Shown piece by piece: positions 47,306 through 54,266 of a DNA stretch of 64,000 bases (within the stretch, counting starts at the first letter, position 1; each line of letters begins with the position of its first letter). This DNA is from Apilactobacillus zhangqiuensis (lineage in GTDB: Bacteria > Bacillota > Bacilli > Lactobacillales > Lactobacillaceae), in NCBI RefSeq assembly GCF_019656215.1, contig NZ_BPLK01000005.1, forward strand, positions 161,194-225,193, given 5' to 3'. Made by a program: the position numbers and the translations under genes. The notes under the pieces were generated by a model. It ran no database searches. It had not been told where the DNA came from and saw nothing but the letters and a program-made list of their open reading frames with translations.

Positions 47306-47995
47306 ATGGATAAAGAATTAATGAAAAAAGTTGCCGGCCAAGAAGCTGTCAAATATATCAAAGATGGTATGACCGTCGGCCTTGGTACAGGTTCAACTGT
47401 AAAGTACTTGTTGGATGCATTGGGAGAACGAGTAGCCAAAGAAGGATTACGTATTATTGGTGTTCCAACTTCCAACCGCTCAGCAAAACGTGCTCGTGAC
47501 CTGGGAATTGATGTTAAAAGTATCGATGACGTTGACCATATTGACTTAACAATTGACGGTGCTGACCAAATCGATGAGAATTTCCAAGGTATCAAAGGTG
47601 GCGGTGTTGCTCACCTTCGTGAAAAAATTGTCGCAATCAACTCAGATCGAAACATTTGGATTGTCGACGCTACTAAGATGGCTAAAAACCTTGGCTCTTT
47701 TCCCCTTCCATTGGAAGTTACTCCATACGGAAGTACTCACCTATTTAAACGTTTAGACGATATGGGTTACCATCCTACATTTAGAACCAACGCTAAGGGT
47801 GGCCACGTGTTAACTCACGCTGATAACTACATTATCGATTTAAACTTAGGTTACATCGAACATCCCCATGAACTTGAAACCATCCTAAATAACATGACTG
47901 GAATCGTCGAACACGGCCTTTTCCTAGATGTTGTCGATATGGTAATTGTTGGATATGAAGATCATTCAGAAACATTCGATGCTAAAAGAAAATAA
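47306..47995 (+). CDS. rpiA: Ribose-5-phosphate isomerase A
   Basis: Interconverts ribose-5-phosphate and ribulose-5-phosphate in the pentose phosphate pathway. The 229-residue protein has [17 protein letters not shown] (about 25-41), [19 protein letters not shown] (about 82-100) with the catalytic Asp-Gly-Ala-Asp, and LREKIVA with the catalytic glutamate. I chose ATG at 47306 by homology, with AGGGG and AAAGG just upstream. The frame is open back to 47207, but that part holds the hairpins of the leader. Single-gene unit ending in a terminator. Confidence 0.97.
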   Translation: MDKELMKKVAGQEAVKYIKDGMTVGLGTGSTVKYLLDALGERVAKEGLRIIGVPTSNRSAKRARDLGIDVKSIDDVDHIDLTIDGADQIDENFQGIKGGGVAHLREKIVAINSDRNIWIVDATKMAKNLGSFPLPLEVTPYGSTHLFKRLDDMGYHPTFRTNAKGGHVLTHADNYIIDLNLGYIEHPHELETILNNMTGIVEHGLFLDVVDMVIVGYEDHSETFDAKRK

Positions 47996-48002
47996 TTAAT
48001 CT

Positions 48003-48042
48003 AAACCGTGATGATAAGGTAATCCTATTATCGCGGTTTTTT
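48003..48042 (+). terminator. Terminator after rpiA
   Basis: AACCGTGATGATAAGG (48004-48019) pairs with CCTATTATCGCGGTT (48024-48038) with G-U pairs and one bulge, then TTTT. Confidence 0.85.
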
Positions 48043-48067
48043 AGTTTTCAAAGTCATTTGACCTGAG

Positions 48068-48076
48068 TGATATAAT
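48068..48076 (+). promoter_or_regulatory. Extended -10 promoter of pepC
   Basis: TGATATAAT (48068-48076): TG, one base, then a perfect TATAAT. No convincing -35 box at 17 bp. Lies 26 bases before the start codon. Confidence 0.55.
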
Positions 48077-48101
48077 ATTATAAAAGTAAGGAGGAATCAT
48101 G

Positions 48102-49442
48102 ATGTCAAAAAGTATTAGTAATGAAAATATCCAAAAGTATCATAACGATTTATTAGATCGTAAAGAAGCTAAGGTAATGCAAAGAGCCGTAAGCCATAAT
48201 GGTATTAACTCTTCAGCTGCCAACTTCGAAGCGGAAGGTAACATGAAACCAAACTTCTCAATTGAAATCGATACTGGTGAAGTTGCCAACCAAAAACATA
48301 GTGGCCGTTGCTGGATTTTCGCAGCGCTAAATACTATGCGTCATAACCTAGCTAAAAACTTTAACTTATCTGGTGATTTTGAATTATCACAAATCTACAC
48401 TACTTTCTGGGATAAGTTTGAAAAATGTAACTGGTTCTTGGAAAACATCATCAAAACCGCAGATGAACCTTTAACTTCACGCCGTGTTTCATGGCTATTA
48501 GATTCACCACAACAAGATGGTGGTCAATGGGACATGTTATGTGCAGTAATCGAAAAATATGGCGTTGTTCCTCAATCAGCAATGGTTGAAACAGCCGTAA
48601 GTAATGACACTTCAGAATTAAATGCCGTATTAAACCAAAAATTAAGAATGGATGCTATTCAACTACGTGAATTAGCTTCACAAAATAGTTCAGACATCGA
48701 AAAAGTAAAGGACGAAATGTTAAGTGAAATTTATCGTGTCCTAGTTTACTCATTCGGTGAACCAGTTTCAGAATTTAACTTTGAATACCGCGATGAAAAG
48801 AACGAATACCACATCGATACTGATTTAACTCCAAAGAAGTTCTTTGATAAATACGTAAACTTAAACCTAGAAGATTACGTTTCAATCATTAACTCCCCTA
48901 CTTTGGACAAGCCATACGAAAAAACTTACACCGTTGATATGTTAGGTAACGTTATCGATGGTCGCCAAGTAAAACATTTAAACCTTGAAATGGATCGTCT
49001 AGAAGAACTAACCATCACCCAACTAAAGAACGGTGAAAGCGTTTGGTTCGGAAGCGATGTTTCAAAGGAATCAGACCGTAAAAAAGGTATCATGGACGAC
49101 AACCTATACTCAAAGGATGAATTATTCGACATTGATCTATTAATGAGTAAGGACGAACAATTAGATTACCATCAAAGTGTTATGAACCACGCCATGGTTA
49201 TCACCGGTGTTGATATCGTTGATGGTCAACCAACTAAGTGGAAGGTTGAAAACTCTTGGGGTAACCAAGTTGGTTCAAAGGGTTACTTTGTTATGAGTGA
49301 ATCATGGTTCAGACGATTCACTTACCAAGTTGTTATCAACAAGAAGTACTTATCAGAAGAAGATAAGAAGAATCAAGAACAAGACCCTGTTGTATTAGAT
49401 CCATGGGATCCAATGGGAACACTTGCATTTAACGAAAAATAA
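48102..49442 (+). CDS. pepC: Aminopeptidase C (bleomycin hydrolase family, C1B)
   Basis: Cytoplasmic cysteine aminopeptidase that trims peptides taken up from the medium, typical of lactic acid bacteria. The 446-residue enzyme has the catalytic triad: Cys in KHSGRCWIFAALN (about residue 69), His in NHAMVITGVD (about 365) and Asn in VENSWGNQVGSKGYF (about 386). The C-terminus WDPMGTLAFNEK matches PepC. Two adjacent ATG codons; I chose 48102, 7 nt after GGAGG, rather than 48099. Monocistronic between a promoter and a terminator. Confidence 0.97.
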   Translation: MSKSISNENIQKYHNDLLDRKEAKVMQRAVSHNGINSSAANFEAEGNMKPNFSIEIDTGEVANQKHSGRCWIFAALNTMRHNLAKNFNLSGDFELSQIYTTFWDKFEKCNWFLENIIKTADEPLTSRRVSWLLDSPQQDGGQWDMLCAVIEKYGVVPQSAMVETAVSNDTSELNAVLNQKLRMDAIQLRELASQNSSDIEKVKDEMLSEIYRVLVYSFGEPVSEFNFEYRDEKNEYHIDTDLTPKKFFDKYVNLNLEDYVSIINSPTLDKPYEKTYTVDMLGNVIDGRQVKHLNLEMDRLEELTITQLKNGESVWFGSDVSKESDRKKGIMDDNLYSKDELFDIDLLMSKDEQLDYHQSVMNHAMVITGVDIVDGQPTKWKVENSWGNQVGSKGYFVMSESWFRRFTYQVVINKKYLSEEDKKNQEQDPVVLDPWDPMGTLAFNEK

Positions 49443-49445
49443 TCT

Positions 49446-49478
49446 AAAAAAAGAGCTGATAATTTATCAGCTCTTTTT
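49446..49478. terminator. Bidirectional terminator between pepC and gpmA
   Basis: AAGAGCTGAT (49451-49460) with ATCAGCTCTT (49466-49475), loop AATTT, A-run left and T-run right. It overlaps the last codons of gpmA, which ends at 49477. Confidence 0.9.
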
Positions 49479-50145
49479 ATATTGTCTTTTTACTAATTAC
49501 ATTCAACTTATCATCGAAATGATAAATGATGGGTTTCCCGTTTGGAACTTCCACTCCATCAATGTCATCATCACTAATATTATCTAAATACTTAATTAAA
49601 GCCCGAAGCGTTGAACCATGAGCAACCACTAACTCATTTTGTCCATCCAATAGTTTAGGTGCAATTGAGTCTTGCCAGTATGGCATCAATCTTTCATAGG
49701 CCATCTTTAGACTTTCACCACGAGGTTCAATTACCCCAATCTTTTCGTATTTATACTCTTCATCGGGTTGATCCAGTAGTGGTGGGACCGTTGTATAGCT
49801 TCGTCTGAATTCAGCGAACTTTTCCGGTCCATATTGTAACTTAACGTCATCTTTCTTGCGGCCGCGCAACGCCCCATAATGACGTTCATTTAGTCGCCAT
49901 GACTTTGTCTCTTGAATATATTGTTGGTTAATTTCACTTAACACAATATGCAACGTTTCAATTGCGCGTTTTAAAAACGAAGTATGAGCATGATCAAAAT
50001 CAATTTCCAATTGATTAATCTTTTTACCAGCATCATGAGCTTGTTGTATCCCTTTCTCAGTCAAGGAAACATCGCTCCAACCAGTAAAGACATTCTTTTC
50101 GTTGGCAACACTTTGACCATGACGCATGATTACTAAATACGACAT
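49477..50145 (-). CDS. gpmA: 2,3-bisphosphoglycerate-dependent phosphoglycerate mutase
   Basis: Interconverts 3- and 2-phosphoglycerate in glycolysis. The 222-residue protein has the phosphohistidine motif [19 protein letters not shown] (19 residues, His9), [22 protein letters not shown] (two pieces, about 85-106) and the second catalytic histidine in [15 protein letters not shown] (about 173). The length is slightly below the usual 228-250. Lactobacilli often have several paralogues, so this may not be the main glycolytic copy. ATG at 50145; EamA gene upstream on the same strand, 14 nt away. Confidence 0.92.
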   Translation of the reverse strand: MSYLVIMRHGQSVANEKNVFTGWSDVSLTEKGIQQAHDAGKKINQLEIDFDHAHTSFLKRAIETLHIVLSEINQQYIQETKSWRLNERHYGALRGRKKDDVKLQYGPEKFAEFRRSYTTVPPLLDQPDEEYKYEKIGVIEPRGESLKMAYERLMPYWQDSIAPKLLDGQNELVVAHGSTLRALIKYLDNISDDDIDGVEVPNGKPIIYHFDDKLNVISKKTI

Positions 50146-50159
50146 ATTATCATCTCTTT

Positions 50160-51113
50160 TTATTCTTCTAATGCAGCATTCTTTTGTTCCATTTGACTAC
50201 CAATAAACGTAATCACTGAACCGATTAGAATGATTACAATTCCAATCCAAGTATTAATTGCAATCTTTTCACCTAACAAGATCATTGCCAAGATTGGTGC
50301 TAAACCTGGCTTTATGAAAAATACAATTGAAGCAATTGATACCCCTGCTCTTTCCATGGCAAGGAAGTAGAATGCAAATCCACCACCTGTAACGCAGACA
50401 CAGATAAATAATAGAATCCAGAAGTAATTCATGGAAATATTATGAATGATTGGTGTGTTAGCAAATGGTTTTAACCATTCTACCTTATTCATGTAGTTAG
50501 CAACAGCAGAAATATTTGTAATCGATACTAAAATTAATAGTTCAACAGATCCGGCTAGAAATGTGTAGCAAGTTGTTGCTAGTCCATTTTGACCGGTAAC
50601 TTGTGAACCCCATCTGGATACAATGCTGTAAAGACCAAATGTTAGTGCTGAACCCAATGCTAGAGAAATTCCCAATGGGTTAGTAAGGTTGGCCGGATTA
50701 ACTATAATTAGCAATCCGATAATAGAAAGAACTAAGGAAATAAATCCTAGTCGACTAATCTTTTCTCTTAGAATAAAGAAAGCGAATAGTAATGCAAATA
50801 CTGGATTACAACTAAATAGCACCGCTACAGTTGATGCTTCATCATACATGATAGCTAATTGGAATAGCGTCATGCTGACTACCACACATAAAAATCCAGT
50901 TAATAAGAAGACACCTAAACTTTTCCATTTACTCGTCAAAAATGTTTGCTTTCCATTCTTCATCACGATTGGAATTAATACTAATCCCCCAATGAAAAAT
51001 CGAATTAAGTTCAATTGGATTGGACTAAAAACTCCTTGAACACTTTTTAGTGCAATTTCCATTGAACTAAACATAAACGTGGAAATTAAAACATACAGAA
51101 AAGTCTTTTTCAA
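50160..51113 (-). CDS. EamA/DMT-family transporter
   Basis: A 317-residue membrane protein of ten transmembrane helices with two EamA repeats (about 5-140 and 155-300), the drug/metabolite transporter plan. Seen: [10 protein letters not shown] in helix 1, [20 protein letters not shown] in the first half, and [20 protein letters not shown] (20) in the second. Substrate unknown; relatives export amino acids or metabolites. TTG start at 51113 with AAGGAG 11 nt upstream. gpmA follows after 14 nt. A palindrome just after the predicted promoter suggests a repressor, see 51185. Confidence 0.87.
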   Translation of the reverse strand: MKKTFLYVLISTFMFSSMEIALKSVQGVFSPIQLNLIRFFIGGLVLIPIVMKNGKQTFLTSKWKSLGVFLLTGFLCVVVSMTLFQLAIMYDEASTVAVLFSCNPVFALLFAFFILREKISRLGFISLVLSIIGLLIIVNPANLTNPLGISLALGSALTFGLYSIVSRWGSQVTGQNGLATTCYTFLAGSVELLILVSITNISAVANYMNKVEWLKPFANTPIIHNISMNYFWILLFICVCVTGGGFAFYFLAMERAGVSIASIVFFIKPGLAPILAMILLGEKIAINTWIGIVIILIGSVITFIGSQMEQKNAALEE

Positions 51114-51184
51114 CTTTAAACGCGCTCCTTTAAATTTACAAATTATAAAAAACTTGATACACTACAAGCTTAAAGTTCATGTTG

Positions 51185-51207
51185 TGATGTTTTTTACATT
51201 AACATCA
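51185..51207 (-). promoter_or_regulatory. Palindrome (candidate operator) at the EamA transcription start
   Basis: TGATGTT (51185-51191), nine bases, AACATCA (51201-51207). It starts 3 bases downstream of the extended -10 element and would cover the start of transcription. The regulator is unknown. Confidence 0.5.
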
Positions 51208-51209
51208 GA

Positions 51210-51218
51210 ATTATATCA
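51210..51218 (-). promoter_or_regulatory. Extended -10 promoter of the EamA gene
   Basis: Minus strand TGATATAAT (51218-51210), a perfect extended -10 element; the -35 region TTTAAT is weak. Confidence 0.55.
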
Positions 51219-51321
51219 TATCCCCGTGCCTTATTAAAAATGTAACAGAAATATTACAATTTATTACATATTTAGTAAGTATTATTCTTTTTCAAAAAAT
51301 AAGTTTATAATAAAAGTTATA

Positions 51322-51351
51322 TTTACGTATCTTGATTATAGGTAGTATAAT
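51322..51351 (+). promoter_or_regulatory. Promoter of the LCP gene
   Basis: -35-like TTTACG (51322-51327), 18-base spacer, perfect -10 TATAAT (51346-51351), 35 bases before the start codon. Confidence 0.55.
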
Positions 51352-51386
51352 GGGGAAATTCAGAATAAAGGAGCTATTTTTGATTT

Positions 51387-52484
51387 ATGCAAAACAATAA
51401 TCAAAACATCGATGGAGCTTCCAGAACTAGAGGAAACCAACCTCACTTCAAAAAGAAGAAGAAAAGTCATAAGGGTGCTTGGATCACACTTATTATCTTA
51501 TTAGTTCTAATAGTTACTGGATTAATCATTGCTCATGGTGTTTATGTCAACATGAAGAATGCTGCGGATAAGGCTTATCAACCAGGTTTATCCACAAAAG
51601 AAAGAAACGTATCTAGCATTATTGCTCAAAACAAACCTGTTTCAATCTTACTTCTAGGTACTGATACTGGTGCCCTAGGACGTCACGATACAGGTAGAAC
51701 TGATACAATGATTCTAGCTACTGTTAATCCTAAAAAGGAAACAATTTATCTAACAAGTATCCCTCGTGATACTAAGGTAACTGTTCCTGGAGATTCACAA
51801 CCTTATGAAAAGATTAATGCTGCATATACTATTGGTGGTGCTTCAAGTGCCGTACAAACCGTACAAAACTTGTTAAACGTTCCAGTTGACTTCTATGCAA
51901 TCATTAACATGGGTGGTCTAGAAAAGATGGTTAACGCTGTTGGTGGTGTTACCGTTACTCCTCCTTTAACTTTCCATTATGGAGCTGCGAATGTTACTAA
52001 GGGTAAGACAGTTACACTTAATGGTGCCCAAGCTCTTGCCTACTCAAGAATGAGACATCAAGATCCAAGTGGTGACTACGGTCGTCAAGTAAGACAAAGA
52101 CAAGTACTACAAAAGCTTGTTCTTAAAGGTATGAACATTTCTTCATTACCAAGATACAAGGAAATCCTAAGTTCAATCTCAGGTAACCTTAAGACTGACA
52201 TGAAGTTTGATGACATGGTTGCTTTACGTGAAAGATACGGAAACGCAACTCATCACATCAAGTCACAAACTCTTCAAGGTCAAACTGCTGTTGTCGATGG
52301 TATTGATTACGAAGTACCAACCCAAGAAACTCTTCTAAACATTTCAAACTCAATTAGACAAAGCCTTGGATTAAGCAAACTTACTTCATTAAATCAAACA
52401 CAAAGCCAAACTAGTGACTACAGTGTTGGATCCAGCGTAATGAGTAGTTCTTCAACTCAAATCAATTACTCAACTGATAACTAA
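51387..52484 (+). CDS. LCP (LytR-CpsA-Psr) family cell-wall polymer ligase
   Basis: Family role: transfers wall teichoic acid or capsule precursors from undecaprenyl carriers to peptidoglycan, outside the membrane. The 365-residue protein has a basic cytoplasmic head (HFKKKKKSHKG), one transmembrane helix (about 30-52) and an extracellular LCP domain. That domain has LLLGTDTG, GRTDTMILATVNPK (Arg/Asp of the active site), SIPRDTKV and SRMRHQDPSGDYGRQVRQRQ (20). The tail is serine/glutamine-rich and low in complexity. ATG at 51387; the AAGGAG is 13 nt away, rather far. Monocistronic. Confidence 0.94.
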   Translation: MQNNNQNIDGASRTRGNQPHFKKKKKSHKGAWITLIILLVLIVTGLIIAHGVYVNMKNAADKAYQPGLSTKERNVSSIIAQNKPVSILLLGTDTGALGRHDTGRTDTMILATVNPKKETIYLTSIPRDTKVTVPGDSQPYEKINAAYTIGGASSAVQTVQNLLNVPVDFYAIINMGGLEKMVNAVGGVTVTPPLTFHYGAANVTKGKTVTLNGAQALAYSRMRHQDPSGDYGRQVRQRQVLQKLVLKGMNISSLPRYKEILSSISGNLKTDMKFDDMVALRERYGNATHHIKSQTLQGQTAVVDGIDYEVPTQETLLNISNSIRQSLGLSKLTSLNQTQSQTSDYSVGSSVMSSSSTQINYSTDN

Positions 52485-52491
52485 AACAAAG

Positions 52492-52518
52492 GACTCTGGT
52501 TAAACCAGAGTCTTTTTT
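52492..52518 (+). terminator. Terminator after the LCP gene
   Basis: Perfect stem GACTCTGGT (52492-52500) with ACCAGAGTC (52504-52512), loop TAA, then six T. Confidence 0.93.
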
Positions 52519-52553
52519 ATATCCCCCTATTTTTCAAAAAAACGATGACAAAG

Positions 52554-52588
52554 AAAAAGGAGACATCCAAAATGGATGTCTCCTTTTA
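52554..52588 (-). terminator. Terminator after the Leu-His-Gln tRNA group
   Basis: Perfect 15-bp arms, AAAAGGAGACATCCA (52555-52569) and TGGATGTCTCCTTTT (52573-52587), loop AAA, with T-rich minus-strand tail. Confidence 0.92.
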
Positions 52589-52669
52589 AGTAGTTGGGCT
52601 AGCTGGGTTCGAACCAGCGCATCACGGGATCAAAACCCGTTGCCTTACCACTTGGCTATAGCCCAATAA
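52588..52669 (-). repeat. 82-bp duplicated tRNA-Gln unit, copy 1
   Basis: Identical base for base to 61700-61781, including a few bases outside the tRNA on each side. Confidence 0.95.
52594..52665 (-). tRNA. tRNA-Gln (anticodon UUG)
   Basis: 72 nt: acceptor TGGGCTA/TAGCCCA, anticodon stem ACGGG/CCCGT with loop TTTTGAT (anticodon TTG), T-loop GTTCGAACC, discriminator A. CCA is not encoded. Identical to the copy at 61706. Confidence 0.97.
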
Positions 52670-52672
52670 AAG

Positions 52673-52746
52673 GGCGGTAGGTGGGAATCGAACCCACGCG
52701 TGTCGGAACCACAATCCGATGTGTTAACCACTTCACCACTACCGCC
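52673..52746 (-). tRNA. tRNA-His (anticodon GUG)
   Basis: 74 nt including the extra 5' G(-1) opposite C73. Acceptor GCGGTAG/CTACCGC, anticodon loop TTGTGGT (GTG), T-loop GTTCGATTC. No encoded CCA. Confidence 0.97.
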
Positions 52747-52779
52747 ATATTATTATATGTGATAATGATTTCTCATTAA

Positions 52780-52865
52780 TGCGGCCAAGAAGACTCGAAC
52801 TTCCACCGGGAATATTCCCGACAAGATCCTTAATCTTGCGCGTCTGCCAATTCCGCCATGGCCGC
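52780..52865 (-). tRNA. tRNA-Leu (anticodon AAG)
   Basis: 86 nt with the long variable arm (TCGGGAATATTCCCGG). Acceptor GCGGCCA/TGGCCGC, anticodon stem CAAGA/TCTTG and loop TTAAGGA, so the anticodon is AAG with A at position 34, expected to be deaminated to inosine by TadA. No encoded CCA. First of the leftward Leu-His-Gln group. Confidence 0.95.
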
Positions 52866-52870
52866 AATAA

Positions 52871-52900
52871 AAAATCACAAATATTATTATATGTGATTTT
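52871..52900 (-). terminator. Terminator after thrB
   Basis: AAAATCACA (52871-52879) with TGTGATTTT (52892-52900), 12-nt AT-rich loop, T-run on the minus strand. Confidence 0.75.
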
Positions 52901-52932
52901 CCCCTACTTTGCAATAGGTGTTTTAAATTTTT

Positions 52933-53808
52933 TTATTCACCGCGTACAGTTGCTCCATCGTGATCAACCTTAATCAATCTCATGACCCCATGGAGTTTTT
53001 CGACGTTTAATCTATCACGTAATTGATTTAGTTCTGATTCTGTTCCAAAGGTAATCACACAACGATGTGATTGATTTAAGAAAGTACCATAAATACCTAG
53101 TTCATGAGCTTGTTTTCTGATGGTTTCAAGTTCTGGCACTACTTCATAGATATTATCAGTATAAATAGCGTCATTTTCCATCATTTCAGTGGCTTTAGTC
53201 CATTCATTGCTCATTAGTGATGCTACTAACACATTAGTGGCACTGCTGGCTTTTACGGCGTCTACAGAGCTAACTTGGTTCTTATAAATAGCCTTATCAC
53301 TACCGTCATCCTTAGTTAGGTATACTAACGCATTAATTACTTCTGGAATTTGGGTTTTAACTGTTGTGGCCATTTCGCCGTTAAAGTAAGAAACGGTGAT
53401 ATCACCTAATAGTGCAGATGCTATACCATCAGCATGCCCTTCAATCTTACTACCAATGTTAATTTCATCGTCTAATGAAAGATCCAATTCACCCAATGCA
53501 TTAGCAATCTTGATTCCAGCAACAATCGCTGTAGTACTTGAACCTAGCCCTCTTCCGATTGGTACGTCAGACATAACAGTCAATTGATGAGGCTTAATTG
53601 TTGGATCAATTTTTAAAATGGTTTGAACGATGATGTTATTTTCATCATTTGGTACGTCGTCACCTAGTGCATGGTTTACTTGCCAGTGTTGCATTTCTTC
53701 TTCAACAATGACGGTGTAATATAAACCAAATGCAATTCCGATTGAATTAATTCCTGCTCCGATTCCTGTTGATGTAGCAGGTACTCGAATAATTATTTTT
53801 TTATCCAA
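52933..53808 (-). CDS. thrB: Homoserine kinase (GHMP family)
   Basis: Phosphorylates homoserine on the way to threonine. The 291-residue protein has the GHMP ATP loop PIGRGLGSSTTAIVAG (about 83-98), the N-terminal VPATSTGIGAGINSIGIA (about 8-25) where most ThrB read LGPGFDS, and GHADGIASALLG where GHPDN is usual. The ending DHDGATVRGE resembles ThrB. The start is set at TTG 53808, 9 nt after GGAG; an ATG at 53817 touches the ribosome site. It follows sprT with the stop and start one base apart. hom and thrC are not nearby, so function could have shifted to another substrate; moderate certainty. Confidence 0.85.
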   Translation of the reverse strand: MDKKIIIRVPATSTGIGAGINSIGIAFGLYYTVIVEEEMQHWQVNHALGDDVPNDENNIIVQTILKIDPTIKPHQLTVMSDVPIGRGLGSSTTAIVAGIKIANALGELDLSLDDEINIGSKIEGHADGIASALLGDITVSYFNGEMATTVKTQIPEVINALVYLTKDDGSDKAIYKNQVSSVDAVKASSATNVLVASLMSNEWTKATEMMENDAIYTDNIYEVVPELETIRKQAHELGIYGTFLNQSHRCVITFGTESELNQLRDRLNVEKLHGVMRLIKVDHDGATVRGE

Positions 53809-53809
53809 A

Positions 53810-54256
53810 CTAATCATCTCCAGTGTCTAGTTTTAATTTCCCTCGACATTTTCCACATACATACTTATGGGTGTCAATTTTACGCTTACGACGATATATT
53901 TGTCCACAATGTGTACAAATATATTTCAACGGACGTTTGTCCACAGGTGCTGGTGCAAATCTTGAACCACCCACTGTCTTCAATAATCGTTTAAAGGCCA
54001 AGGTGTTATGTTTTCCAGAATACCCAGCTAGGTGTAGATGATAATGGCAAAGCTCGTGCTTAATCACACCTACTAATATTTCCATTGAATGTTCTGTTAA
54101 CATCTTAGGATTGATATCGATATCGTGACTGGAAACATGGTATCTACCACCGGTGGTTCTTAAACGACTGTTAAAATAAGCGCGGTGCTTAAATGGTTTA
54201 GCAAAAGATTTCTGTGAAATCTTTTCCACCAAAGCTTGTAATTCTTGATTATTCAT
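53810..54256 (-). CDS. SprT-like zinc metalloprotease-fold protein
   Basis: A 148-residue SprT/YdcK family protein: IKHELCHYHLHLAGYSG with the HExxH-type motif HELCH (about 67-71), and a C-terminal zinc ribbon C-x2-C ... C-x2-C (CTHCGQ, CGKC; about 111-139). The family is named for SprT and resembles the SPRTN protease, but activity in bacteria is unproven. ATG at 54256. It follows tex by 10 nt, a common pairing in Firmicutes, and leads into thrB. Confidence 0.92.
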   Translation of the reverse strand: MNNQELQALVEKISQKSFAKPFKHRAYFNSRLRTTGGRYHVSSHDIDINPKMLTEHSMEILVGVIKHELCHYHLHLAGYSGKHNTLAFKRLLKTVGGSRFAPAPVDKRPLKYICTHCGQIYRRKRKIDTHKYVCGKCRGKLKLDTGDD

Positions 54257-54266
54257 TTAAATTTTA

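Noticed and set aside
52747..52897. 17-bp direct repeat ATATTATTATATGTGAT at 52747 and 52881, flanking tRNA-Leu, as possible attachment sites
   Set aside because: AT-rich and short, no integrase or foreign genes nearby; the second copy is part of the thrB terminator.
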